Shown here: positions 30,953 to 44,367 of the stretch, in pieces
How the letters are laid out: every line of letters starts with the position of its first letter
How positions within the stretch are numbered: position 1 is the stretch's first letter
The notes under the pieces: model-generated
Database searches by the model: none
Told to the model about the DNA's origin: nothing
What the model saw: only the letters and a program-made list of their open reading frames with translations
Source: Reticulitermes speratus
Taxonomy: Eukaryota; Arthropoda; Insecta; Blattodea; Rhinotermitidae
DNA length: 64,000 bases
NCBI GenBank assembly: GCA_021186555.1
Contig: JAJKFL010000014.1
Span: 34,158,033-34,222,032, forward strand
Direction of reading: 5' to 3'
Translations under genes and position numbers: made by a program

Positions 30953-33900
30953 GTGAGTACTTCTACACTGCTTGATGACCAGAGCTTCATTATTGGTGGA
31001 TATGTCTGAAATATTTCTTTTGATAGTGTTAATGATAGTATTAAAGTGAAAAGAATTACACTATTTGACATTCTCGCTCCTCAGACTGACATTTTATGGT
31101 CAGAAAGACTGGCTGCCTTTACCAATAAACGCATATACCAGGGCGTCCAAGTCTCTTCGTTAGCGGGCTACATCAGTTATCCATATGTGGTGTCAACACG
31201 GATTCTTTATTGATAAGAAATATGAAGTATAGCTTAGTTGTTTCAAGAGCTGGAAAGGTGGTTACGACTTTCAAGCTCACTAGTTTATGCCAGCTAGCTA
31301 GCTAAAACAGTTTTTTCTAACAATGTCAAGCGGACCACATATTGGACGCCCTCAATCAATAGTGTATCATCAGAATATTAGAAAAATTAATGTTGCTACC
31401 ATCTTTGTAACAGCCAAAGTAGCTATTCATGGGGATGATCAATGATAGTGTAAATAAATATTATACACAAATTAAGGTTTCTCCTTTGTAAATGAAATTA
31501 AAAACCGGTAAATTGAATATTTGAAGTTGTTGCACAGAGGTCACTGTTTTGTTCATTTCTCTAAAAATATTTCAGATTCATATGGAAATCGAGGTGTAAG
31601 TAATGGTTGCTTTTAATTTTAGATTAAAGACACTTAAAATGTGAACTTAAATAAAGCTATTATTTGAAGTAGTAGAACAAAATTTGTCCTACGGGCTTCT
31701 TTTGATCTGTTGGCTCCATGTTTACAAAAATACAGTTAAATATAGATATTCTTGTTCTGACAAGGTACCCTGGCTCCTAAGAGTGCGCAGAGCATCCTCT
31801 AAGACTACGCGCTTAACAAATTTCGAGCTTAAATGTGACATCTCTTTCAAAGGAAGAACACTGCTCGTGCCACCATGTTTGGCATTTAATGCACTCTATC
31901 TAGTCTTTTAATTTGCTATTCATAAGTTTATCACACCCTGGTCAGAAAATATTTTCCTTTTCCTTCATCTTTTATCCTGAATATGATGGTTGTCCAACAG
32001 TAGGCCCATCATATACTTTCTTTTTTGGTTTAGTTGCATCTTTCGCTCACGCTTTCTTAGTTATGTTCAAGAGTGAATTTTTAAATGGAGAACACGTTAT
32101 TATCTCTCACCGCCTAACTGACCTGCCCGTCTTGACGACTGTTTTTGCTTTCGGTAAGGAAAGGTGTTAGATGGAGAAATTCTTGCTCTTTCCACCTCCT
32201 CTTCACTGCCCTCGGGTGGCGATTTAGTCTTGAGACTATTGGCGCATGTAATGCCACCTGCTTCTTTTTTCTTGATGGACACAAGCATTTGTAATTCCTT
32301 CTCAATTTCACTGGTTGGGTCCTCATGCCAGTTTCCTTGGGGACATTACTGACTTCTGGTAGAAGAAAATTCTTATCAGAAGACACATCTGTATTAAATG
32401 GATATAGTCCTCTAATTTGAAATGTTTCTTTGCTTTTTTCATGCTGGCAACCGTTTCATAGGCATTTAAGAAAATGATCCAAATGTCACTCTGTGGAAAT
32501 TCAAGCCCAGAGTGATTATACATGCATTTTTCAGCTTCAACAGAGTACACCTTTTTTAATTGGGCCAAAATTCTCAGTCTAGCAGGTGTAGCTTCTAACT
32601 GGAGTGCGGAGGTACAGACAGCAGTGTTATGTAGTGCTCTCTGCAAAAGGTAACAGCCTCGAGACTGCGGTACTACGTGTAATATTCCAGTAGGAGGACT
32701 AGATCATCTTCAGGTGGTTTGGTACAATTTGTGAAGTGCTTAAGCCAGTCGACGAATAGTTCCATATTTATCAATTCACTATCTGATATCATAGGAATTT
32801 TACATTTAGGAGTATACTTAAATAGCTGCGGCTTCATTCTTTTTCTAGGAACAATTATGGCAGGTGACACAAAAAAGAAACTGTGTTCGTGGAGCAAACC
32901 ACTGTGACGGTTTGGCGTATTTCTGCCGATATTTCTTTGGAAACTTTACGGTTCCTGCTTGGTGAAATCATGTTGTGGATTTTTTCTAGGCGCTAGAGAT
33001 TCTAGCTTTGTCCATACTGAATATGCGGTATGTAGGGAATATTTTTTTTTCAGAGACAAATTTTAAATTTCAAAAATTTTGACATTGGGGTTTATTATAC
33101 CCGACGATTCTACCTACATTGCATTTCACAGGAACCCAAAAGTCAGATTGTTTCTTCTGCAGAATTCTTGAAACCAGTGCCGCGTTGTTGCCTTTGTGAC
33201 ATTGGTGAATGTTTGCAGGGTGATGTTTTTTTCAGGCTATTCAAAAACCAAATGCATGAGTTTTTTCCTTCCTATTCCATACAATATATAATCAAGATCT
33301 CTGACATAATCCGCTAGTTCTTGTTTTTGTTCTACCGTAGAAACTGGCTTGAGACGTCCAAAAAATATTGGAACAGACCCATGGAACAACCTATTACTTG
33401 AACATGATTCTTTCGTTATTTATTTACTCATCATAATTATTTACTGAACGCTACCTAAGCTGGAAAAATTTTCTTTAAACTACTTTTGGTCCTCTAAATC
33501 CGTCGTACCTTGACTTCAGTCGTTAATGATGGCTTTTAGTCGTTACCTTAGTTGATCCGTTGTGTCCAGAGCGGTTGATACTTTTATCTGGCTTTCTCCA
33601 TTTAAGATTCCCTGTCATCTTTAGATGAGAAGTTTCTCCGTAAAAATAATATATCTGTTTCGCTTTCTTACCTATCCACTTTGAAGCTATTCTGAAAGGT
33701 AGTCGAAAGAAATGAAATTAAAGGACGTTAAGAATTTATATTTTCCAGTCGAAGAGTGCGCACGCACTGTTACGGAATCTTGATGTTCGTTCTTTTTGTT
33801 ACTAGCAACGTAATCTTGAAAACAAACGGTAGATAACAAGAAGAAATTAGAAATGATAAGGGGTTTGGCGTATGATTGCTTGGAAATAAGCCTTTCGAGA

Positions 33901-36900
33901 TATGCATCAAGACCGTGTGCAAAACGTAATTCTTGATCTCAGGCGTTAAGTTAAACACTGAAAAAATTACATAAAGAAAGCGAAAATTAATTTCTTACCT
34001 ATTAAAAGCACACAAATACCAATTTGTCCGAACCCTTTCTACTACTCATTCGTGATAAGATGACCAACAATGTAAATGCAAAATGTAATGTGTCCATGCC
34101 GCCAAATGTTAGAAAATTGTTTTGCTTACTCTGTGGGGCTGCGCGCTCTTACGTGCCTTTACTCTACACTCTTCTGTGTGCTGTAGAATTGACGATGTTT
34201 CAGACGCTGTTTGACGTTACTCAAAAATATTGGTAATGTATATTATTTTGACACTTTGCGATATCCAGAAGACTAGAATAAATTTCATAACCGTATGTAT
34301 AGAAAGATTATGTACGCACTGGAAAATATGAGTTATGCAGTTATCATGGTGTTGCGTATTTTCATTTGCTGATAAAAACTGTGTATATTACAATTTGTTT
34401 GACATTTATTAAGGTCTCGTATTTTTGTAATGTGTCTTTGTTTCTCTGTATTTATTTAATTTATTTGTCTCTTTTTATTTCTAAAGCATGTATATGTCTG
34501 TCTCTCTTTATTAACACGTTTATATAATTTGTTTCACGATATTTCTGTATTTATTTTCCTCTTTCTGTATGTTTATTTATTTATTTTTTTACTACATATT
34601 TCTACTACGTTTGTTTGCTTTTTGGTCTCTTTCTTTCTTTATTTTTTCTTTACTCTCTCCCTATTCTTATCTTGATGTTTAATTTCTGCTTTTTATTTAT
34701 CTACCCATTTCTGTGTTTCTCTTCTTGCATCTTCGTTGATTTTTTGTCGCTTTTTTTTCTACTGCATGACATGAACCATAAAGCTGTAGCTTCTATTCCA
34801 TAAAACAGGGCTGGAATGACTTCAGTTTCCACGGCTCGGACGAAATCCAGACGCCAAACATTGACGCTCTGGCGTATAGCGGCGTTATCCTCAGCCAGCA
34901 TTACTCGCAGCCCATCTGCACCCCGACCAGATCTGCTCTCCTGACGGGCAGATACCCTTCCAATATTGGTATATTCGCGTACAGTGCAACATTATTTCTT
35001 TCAACCTGATAGGCAGATACGCTTTCAATATTAGCATATTCATGTATCGGTCGCCATTTATTAATTCAAAGTGACTGGCAGGTAGTCTTCCAATATTGAT
35101 ATATTGTAAGAAAGGGTTTTCTTATACCGAACTAGAGGGATCGAAGAAAACCTATCTACTGGTATTAGTGACCTGAGCGTGCTTGGAACTCCAGGTATTT
35201 GGTGACAAACTGTCACCCTTCAGTAGCGTGTCTAAATGTCAGTGTTTACCAACACCAACACGAACCCTCCTGTAGCGCCCAGGCGGTAACCGCCCCCGGG
35301 TCGTCTATCCTTAGTGAAGCCTAGCAGTCCTCTGCTGCGTCCGTCTTCACCATATCTCTCCTATAGTAGTGCTGCCACCAGATAGTTTTGGATAATAAAG
35401 CAGATTACTAACAACTGCTCTCAACCTTCGTCCAGAGGGGTGTTTAGCTCAGTCGGTGCCCGGCTGAGTAACCCCCGTAGACGTGCCTAGCCCAGCTAGC
35501 ATCACCTGATTGCTTTGGTATAACAATACCACCGGTCAGCTGTTCATCTGACCTCATCTATAAACTAACCTCATTACATTGGTTTTCCTTAAATACTTGG
35601 GATACTTATTTAACTCGGGATTTCTAGCTTTACTTAATTTATTTGGGATGCTTCTTTACTGTTACTCAGTATTTTCTATTTTCCATCCTACCTAATAAAA
35701 ACTGTTAAAACCACTCTCATTTTATATAACCAAAGTAAATAACAAATTTTATTAACTCAAACTAAACAAACAAAATTTAAATACATTAATAATTTCCTCT
35801 ACACCATATTAAAAGTCTCTCACGGTTAATCACAATTAACTCTACTTCAAATTAACTATCTTTTACAATTCACCAATTTTAATTAATTTTCCATCAGTTT
35901 GCACATTACGCATCTCTTTACTGCAATGTTAATTGTTTCCTTTACAATTAACCCATGTTAAAATTATCTTTTACTTAACACTTTAACCAATTCTTTTCAA
36001 TATAAAATAAACATCTCTTTCTATAATTAAACGTTACTTTCTGTACCCCGTATACAAAATTCAAAACTTCTTAACAGTTTAACCTACACTGTAAATTTAT
36101 CTGTTTCATAATTTAATTCTTTCTACAGTTAATTCATCTCAACACGTAAATGCATTTTCACTGTAAATGTTTCTCTTAAAATTTGCAAAAAAAAATAGTT
36201 CTTGCAAGTTTGGTCCGCACTCTCAAAGTTACCTTTTCTATTTAATCTGCTTAAACATTTCTTTCCTATCAAAATTACGTCTCCTATCCAGTTGGCTCAC
36301 ACAGTTAGCCCTCTTAGTTGGCCCTCTCAGTTGGCCCTCTCACTCACTGCATGTATCCTAACACAATTTAACCCTAATAAAATAATTGTGTTTTCTTGGG
36401 TACATCAACTTAAAATTCATCAATTACACGTTTCCAGAATAACTACCTTCCTACTTTCCTCTCCTAATTAGGATTATATAGGAATTTAACGTAATCTTCG
36501 CCAACCTTACCTTGTGTAGAAAATACCCCGTACATCTCTGTATACACCAACTTAACTGCTCCGTCGTAATCCAATGCAATGATTTTGGTATCCATAACTA
36601 GTGCGCCTGGCGTTTCCCTCAACGCCGAAAATCACTTTAACCAAATGTTGGGCTGCCCCTCCTCGTCACCTTGCGTAACGAATTACTGTGGTCGAATTTA
36701 ACATTTTCACCACCCGGAAATATTTCTTCACCAAAGTAGGTTGCTACACTGCCACTTCACTCTCTCATAACTTAATTTCTGTGGTAAAAATTAACATCTT
36801 CATTACAAACACTTTTACAAAATATTCAGTGTTGGAATTTAAATCACTTCGTATTTTCTACATACAATTTACAAGTTAATTTAAAATCACACCATCGCCG

Positions 36901-37970
36901 AAACTGCTTCCAAAACACCGTCCAAAACATCGGCCAAAAAGACCCCGAGGCATTGTTCTCACCTGTATTTAATAACTCCAATACCACACCCTAGTACGTT
37001 ATCAAAATGGCTACTCTCAATCCATCTCCAAACTTTTAACCAATCAAATTTTAATATTTACTTTTAGTCCCTGTATTAACTAACCAATGGAAAACTTCAT
37101 TACCTAATAAGGAATATGCTGATGCTGTAGTTCCCATATCCTCCAGTACTTCTGCTGAGTTACTAATCACATGGCCTTCAAACATGTACCCGTGTGTGTG
37201 TGAGACCAAATTCTTGCAAGTCGAAACATAAACCTCTATCTCTAAACGAATAAAAAAATTCCATTCACTGTTACACTGTCAATAATTTTATCAATAATTC
37301 TATCAATAATTTTAAACCTAAAGTCAAGTAAATTTATCAAAATTCACTACAATATTAATGTATATTGCAAAAGTACTGAATTTAATCTGACAGGGAGATA
37401 CGATTCCAATTTTGGCATAATCATGTAAAGTGCAACATTACTCAATTCAAGTCGAAAGGCAGATACTTTTTCAATATTGGCGTATTCATACATCTGGCAA
37501 CGTTAGATAATTCAAACTGGCGGGTATATGTCTTTGCAATATTGGTAGGCCTACATTCATGTATAGTGCAACATTACTAATTTCTAACTGATAGGTAGAT
37601 ATCCCTCTAATAACGGTAATTTTGCGTATAGTGCATCATTAAATAAATGAAAGTGAGAGGCAGATACAATTCCAATGTCTTTATATTCACTTATAATATA
37701 ACATTACTTAATTCAAATTGACCTTTTATACGTTTTTCAGAGTCAAATTCAGGCCGCTGAATCTGTCCAGTTCTAGATTTCTTTTTAGCGAAAAGAAGAA
37801 TTCCGATCAAATGTTGGGATCGAATCCTGCTAGTCCTATAAGCGAAACCGCAACGTTATGCAATTACATGTTTCTAACAATAGGTTTTATGCCCATTGAA
37901 ATAATGGAACTGCGTAGACCTACTTACTTTACCAGTTATATGAATAAGCCTGTATTTTCCCGCTCAACAA

Positions 37971-38009
<39 letters not shown>

Positions 38010-41000
38010 AAGTGCCTTTTTCTCTTGCGATTTTTTCTTAAAAAATTGTTCTTCTTGTAAAATAGAATGTCGAGGATTGAGGTCTATTGGGCTGTAAGCT
38101 GAGTAGGAGGATTACCGATTCTTGACGTTTCGAAGTAACGTACCTCTTTCTAGGGCTCCTTGACCCTTGAAGAAAAAGTGGTACCTTCCTTCAAAACGTC
38201 GGGAATGAATAAACCTACTACTCAGCGTAACGACCCAGAAGATCTGAAACCTCAACGTAATTACTGTGGAAATCTAAAATCTCACAAAATTATGTGTCAT
38301 CACACGGTCATTACTGTTTATTGATGGCTGCAGAGCAGAAATGGGCATTGTTTGCTTTATGGATTATGAATGCTGTTATTAGTGTATATGATTGCGGATG
38401 GAGGAACGGCCTCCGAATATGGAGGGTAGCTGCGAATATGCAGACGCGGACAGCCGACAAGAGGTGGTCCTCCAGTTTGGGGGTTGGGCGAGGTGTTAAC
38501 AACTCCTCACCGTAAAAAATTACCATGTTACGAAACACTATACAGAGACTCGGACCTGGACTGATTCTTAAGTACGACTTAAGCAATGGAAAAGTAACGT
38601 GAAATTTGGAACTTGGAACGTAAGGAGCCTGTATAGGTCAGGGTCAATTATGACAGTGGCCAGGGAATTAGCTAGGTACAAATTAGATTTAGTGGGTGTA
38701 CAGGAGGTTAGGTGGGACAAAGGAGGCACAGTAAGAGCAGGAGATTATACTTTTTTCTATGGGAAAGGAAATGAAAGTCATCAACTGGGAACAGGTTTTT
38801 TTTGTACATCAGAGAATAGTATCAGCAATGAAGAGAGTAGAGTTTGTTAGTGATAGGATATCATATATGGTGCTGAGAGGTCACTGGTGTAATATCATTG
38901 CTCTGAATGTGCATGCACCAAATGAGGAGAAAAGTGATGACTCAAAGGACAGTTTCTATGTGGAATTAGAACAGGTTTTTTATCATTTGCCTAAGTACCA
39001 TATGAAAATTCTGTTAGGAGATTTTAATGCAAAATTGGTTATAGAGGATACTTTCAAAACGACGATCGGGAATGAGAGTTTACATGAGAATAGTAACGAT
39101 AATGGTGTTAGAATTGTAAACTTTTCAGGAACAAAAAGAAGGAATATCTGAAAACTAAAATTAATGAACTTGAAACAAACAGTAAGAACAAGAATATCAG
39201 AGACTTGTATAGGGTCATCAATGACTTTAAGAACGGTTACCAGCCTAGAAACAATGTAGTAAAGGATGAGAAAGGTGATCTGGTTGCAGACTCCCACAGT
39301 ATCTTGGCTAGGTGGAGGAATCATTTCTTTCAGCTATTGAATGTACATGGGGTTAATGATGTTAGGCAGGCTGAAATACATACAGCAGAGCCACTGGTGC
39401 CTGAGCCCAGTGACTCTGAGGTTGAGATGGCTATTGAAAAGTTAAGAAGGCACAAATCACCAGGTATTGATCAAATTCCAGCAGAACTGATTAAATCAGG
39501 AGGTTGGACAATTCGTTCTGAGATCCATAAACTTATAAATTCTATTTGGAATAAAGAGGAATTGCCTGAGCAGTGGAAGGAGTCAATCATTGTACCTATT
39601 TATAATAAGGGTGATGAAACAGATTGCAGTAATTATCGAGGCATATCACTTTTGTCAACCACATACAAAATTCTATCCAACATCCTTTTGCCAAGCTTAA
39701 CTCCATATGCAGAGGAAATTATTGGGGAGCATCAGTGTGGATTTAGACGTAACAGGTCGACTACTGATCATATATTCTGCATTCGTCAAATACTTGAGAA
39801 AAAATGGGAATACAATGAGGCAGTGCATTAGCTATTTATAGACTTCAAGAAAGCCTATGATTCAGTTAGGAGAGAGGTCTTGTATAATATTCTCATTGAA
39901 TTTGGTATCCCCATGAAACTAGTAAGGCTAGTAAAAATGTGTCTAAATGAAACCTATAGCAGAGTCCGTGTAGGCAAACATTTGTCTGACACATTTCCTA
40001 TTAAGAATGGTTTAAAACAAGGAGATGTTTTATCGCCATTGTTTTTCAACTTTGCTTTGGAATATGCCATTAGGAGTGTTCAGGCAAACCAGGAGGACTT
40101 AAATTTGAATGGTACACATCAGCTTCTATTTTATGCTGATGATGTTAATGTATTGGGTAGAAGCGTACATGCTATAAAGGAAAACACAAGCTTTATTAGT
40201 TGCTAATAAGGAGATTGGTCTAGAAGTAAATGCTGAGAAAACTAAGTACATGGTCATGTCTCGCAATCAGAATGCAGGACAAAATCACAACATAAAGCTA
40301 GATAATAAATCCTTTGAAAGGGTGGAACAGTTCAAATATTTGGGAACAACCCTAACAAATCAAAATTCCATTCAGGAAGAAATTAAGGGCAGACTGAATT
40401 CGGTGAATGCTTGTTATCATTCGGTGTAGGATCCTCTGTTTTCCAGTTTGCTGTCTAAAAATACAAAGATTAGATATACAGAACTATAATTTTGCCTGTT
40501 GTTTTGTATGGGTGTGAGACTTGGTCTCTCACACTGAGTGAGGAACATAGGCTGACGGTTTTCGAGAATAGGGTGCTGAGGAGGATATTTGGGCCTAAGA
40601 GGGACGGGGTAACAGGGGAGTGGAGAAGACTACATAATGAGGGACTTAATGATCTGTACTCATCACCAAATATTATTCGGGTGATCAAATCAGGAAGAAT
40701 GAGGTGGGCGGGGCATGTAGCACGTATGGTTGAGGGGAGAGGTGCATACAGGATTTTGGTGGGGAGACCTGAGGGAATGAGACCACTTGGAAGACCCAGG
40801 CGTAGATGGGAGGATAATATTAAAATGGATCTTCAAAAAGTAGGATGGGGGACATGGACTGGATTGATATGGCTCTGGATAGGGACAGGTGGTGGGCTCT
40901 TGTGAGTGTGGTAAAAAACCTTCGGGTTCCATAAAACGCAGGGAATTTCTTGATTAGCTGACGACCTGTTAACTTCTCAAGAAGGACTCTGCTCCATGGA

Positions 41001-44000
41001 GTTAGTTAGAATGCTGTTATTCACGCCTAGGAGCCTATGCAAAGGCAGGCGATATGGAATACTTGTTGCGCAATCTTCCGGGAGATGTTTCTGTTTCAGG
41101 GATGCACGGATGGCCTTTAGGTGCAGCTGAGCCCCGTGCTCTGCCACCGGGCAAAATTCTGCCTCAGTACTTGAAGGAACTAGGCTACACTACTCGGATA
41201 GTCGGCAAATGGCACCTTGGTTACTACAAGGAAGAATTTACACCAACTTATCGTGGTTTCGATTCCCATCTCGGGTATTTCAATGGTTTTACAAGCTATT
41301 ATGATCACATCGCCCAAGAAAATGTGAGTATAGTTTCCCTCCTTCTATTCCATACCGCCGTTGAAAAAGAATATAATGAATATTGTGATGACGCTACTAG
41401 GCTAAAACATCTGACGGATTAATTTAATCCCAAAGCAGAGTTATTAAAACTTTTATCGGGAAACCTTCAAGTGTTGTTATGAGCGCGCATAAGTAAATAC
41501 GCTATTCTCTAGGATGTAGAATTTTAATTCTATAATTCCAGTGGAAAGGAGCTGTTAAACATTCAGCCTGAAGTCTCTTATAGGTTAAATTATGTACATG
41601 TCGAGGTCATCTGACTGTTAGCGGCGTTTGTCAGATACAGAGGCTCTCTTACAGGTGAAACTATGTACTTGTTGAGACTGTCTTCTGTAGCTAGGGAAGT
41701 GCAAAATGGACAATTAAATTTCTTTCCTCTGAGGCATGTGAATCTTTCATTCTCGCGAATATGTTATTCTTACGTCTTATCCAAATGAATATCCTTACTC
41801 AGAGCGATCAATTTATTTTCTTTAGGCTTCAGGCATCCTAATGGAAGGTTTGGATTTTCGCCGGAACTTGTCGGCGGCGTGGGATTTGGCTGGCCGGTAC
41901 GCTACGGACGTGTTTACGGAAGAAGCAGAGCGTATTATACAGGAACACAATTCCTCTACTCCGCTGTTCCTGTATTTGGCTCATCTTGCATGCCACGCAG
42001 GCAACGCAGGGAAACTGCTGGAGGCGCCCCAGCGAGTTATTGATAGGTTCCGTCACATCACGGAGCCAAACAGAAGAACATACGCGGGTAGATTTCTACC
42101 ATTTCTGGTGCCAATGTATTGTCAAAAGTCCTAGTCTGTTAAAAGTTAAGATTTTGGCCTTATAAGATGTGACTCCGTATGCCTTGGTAGATAGGTAAGA
42201 ATGTTTCGAAAGGACCTGCTGTCTCCACCGCCAGGCTAGAAGAGACAGCCAAGAGGGTTAACAAATTTTTCGTGAATGATATCAGCATGTTACGCAGTTA
42301 CGTCGATGTTTCTCATTAACAACACAGAAACACTCAAAATAATTTTTTTGCCTGTTTTCATTCAGTAAGAAAGTATAGAAAAATTCCTTGGGTGTTATTT
42401 ACGTAACAGTAAAAGGTATTTTCCCTATAAAAATTTTAGAATTAGATTTGGTGCAGAACCCAGAAATTTATGTACCATTCAGTTTAAGAAATTACAAGTT
42501 TTAAGTTTTCCATACAAAAACATTCTTTCATTAATTAACATAATTTTAAAAACCAAGAAAAAGAAAAACTAAAACACTTTCAGCTTTCATAGATTACTAC
42601 ACGAGATAAATACCATTTCATAGACAATTTAAATTTCAGGTTTTCAGAAAAGAACTTACTACGCATTCATTAGAATATTCAACAAATTATCGTGTAGACT
42701 CATAAGCCTAATGAATAAAAAGCTCAATTTAAATTAGCTTGATACTATTTTTAATAAGTTGCTTAATTACAGAATAAAAATTCTCTCGATGAAAGTCTAC
42801 TCTTCTAAAATGACTCTGGTCATATCTTCTACAGTACACAATGGATTTGGTGTAAAACTTCTGTACTTGCTTTGTGTTAATTACGCTACCTCTCCTATTT
42901 TAAGTATTATGATATTCTGTATGTTGCATATCTTTATGATTTAGTGCACACCCTATTGTCACTTTGACTAAGGTGTTGACTTACCTACTGTATAACAATA
43001 TGTGGTGTGTGGTGTGGTGTGGTGTGTGTGTGTGTGTGTGAGTGAGTGTGACGAAAAGACACAGGGAAGACCTGGACCGGGGCAAATGGTGTGAGCAAAC
43101 AAATAGCAATACCGGGAGACATAAGTTTAAACTTACACTCCGCCACGATATCCTCAGATCTCACGTATTAAAAGGGTGTTTTGTTTTATTATTTACAATA
43201 AGTTAATCTGTGGTCTTTTGGGTAATTACACGGCGTCGTATGGTAATTATTTACCCGTGTAATTACATAAAAAAAGACCACAGATTACATCAACATCGCG
43301 GCGGAAGCCTGAAATCAAGGGTACAATAAGTTACATTCAAACTGCTTGCAGCGAGATTCAACAGATTGCTACTAAGGGGTTTTGGATTCACACGATGCGG
43401 TCTGGTAGGAAGTTACAAGGGTTTCGGAGGAACGTTCCGCTTGTATCTTCAGCGTATTACTTTTTTGCGATTCAGTGATAACCACCTACTAGTTTATATG
43501 GTGTCCTTAGCCAGAAAGTGGCAATATCAATCTTAACGTAGTAAAAATGTGAATGGGCTAGGGCCCTTTCCGAGAGAGTATTAATTGTCCAGCTGCTCAG
43601 AAAATACTACACATTTTGTGCAAATAGAATTTTCCAGAGTGATCAGCAATCGTCACTTTTCTTATCCTAATTATTCCAGTTCACACGCTACCAGTGACAT
43701 AGAAAGTTTTTTGGCGCTCAGGGCGACCGATCAGAATGACCACCCCTAAAGGGAATATGATCTTTAAAAATTGGAATTATTATTGAATTTTCCTTTACTT
43801 GCCTGACTAATATAAAATTTTTCGAGCTCAGATAATAATTTTCTCAATCAAAATATACATATTTCTGCTCATTTTACCACCGCTTGACTTTGCCGCCGGA
43901 ACGGTCGCACATATCGGCCCACCCCATCTACGCCCATGTATAATAAACCCCTATTTCTTTCACATGCGTTGAAATGTATTCCTTCCACATAAACCTATGG

Positions 44001-44283
44001 CATACAAGTACTCTTTCCTACAGGCTATCCAATAAAAAATTGGCATATACTGTAATTTCCCTGCCTTGCACTCGAACCACAAGAATTTTTACCACATCGA
44101 CAATATCAAGTTTCATGTAAATTCCAAGGGATTCTAAACTATTTTCCGAGATATTCAGTTACTTTAAAATTCAGATAAAAACAATCAATGAAGAAATCAA
44201 TCAATAAATCAATCAATCCATCATCCATCCATCCATCCATCCATCCAACTTCCATCCATCCTACATCTACTATCTACTATCTA

Positions 44284-44367
<84 letters not shown>

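Noticed and set aside
32100..32290. Overlapping small frames on both strands in intron 1
   Set aside because: Shadow frames of the decayed pogo-like transposase.
35441..35500. Possible tRNA from the A box TTAGCTCAGTCGG
   Set aside because: No convincing B box or acceptor stem could be paired.
43690..43935. Possible hAT-like MITE ('cagtgacatagaaag' to 'tacgcccatgtat')
   Set aside because: The ends do not pair well and no 8-bp duplication was found.
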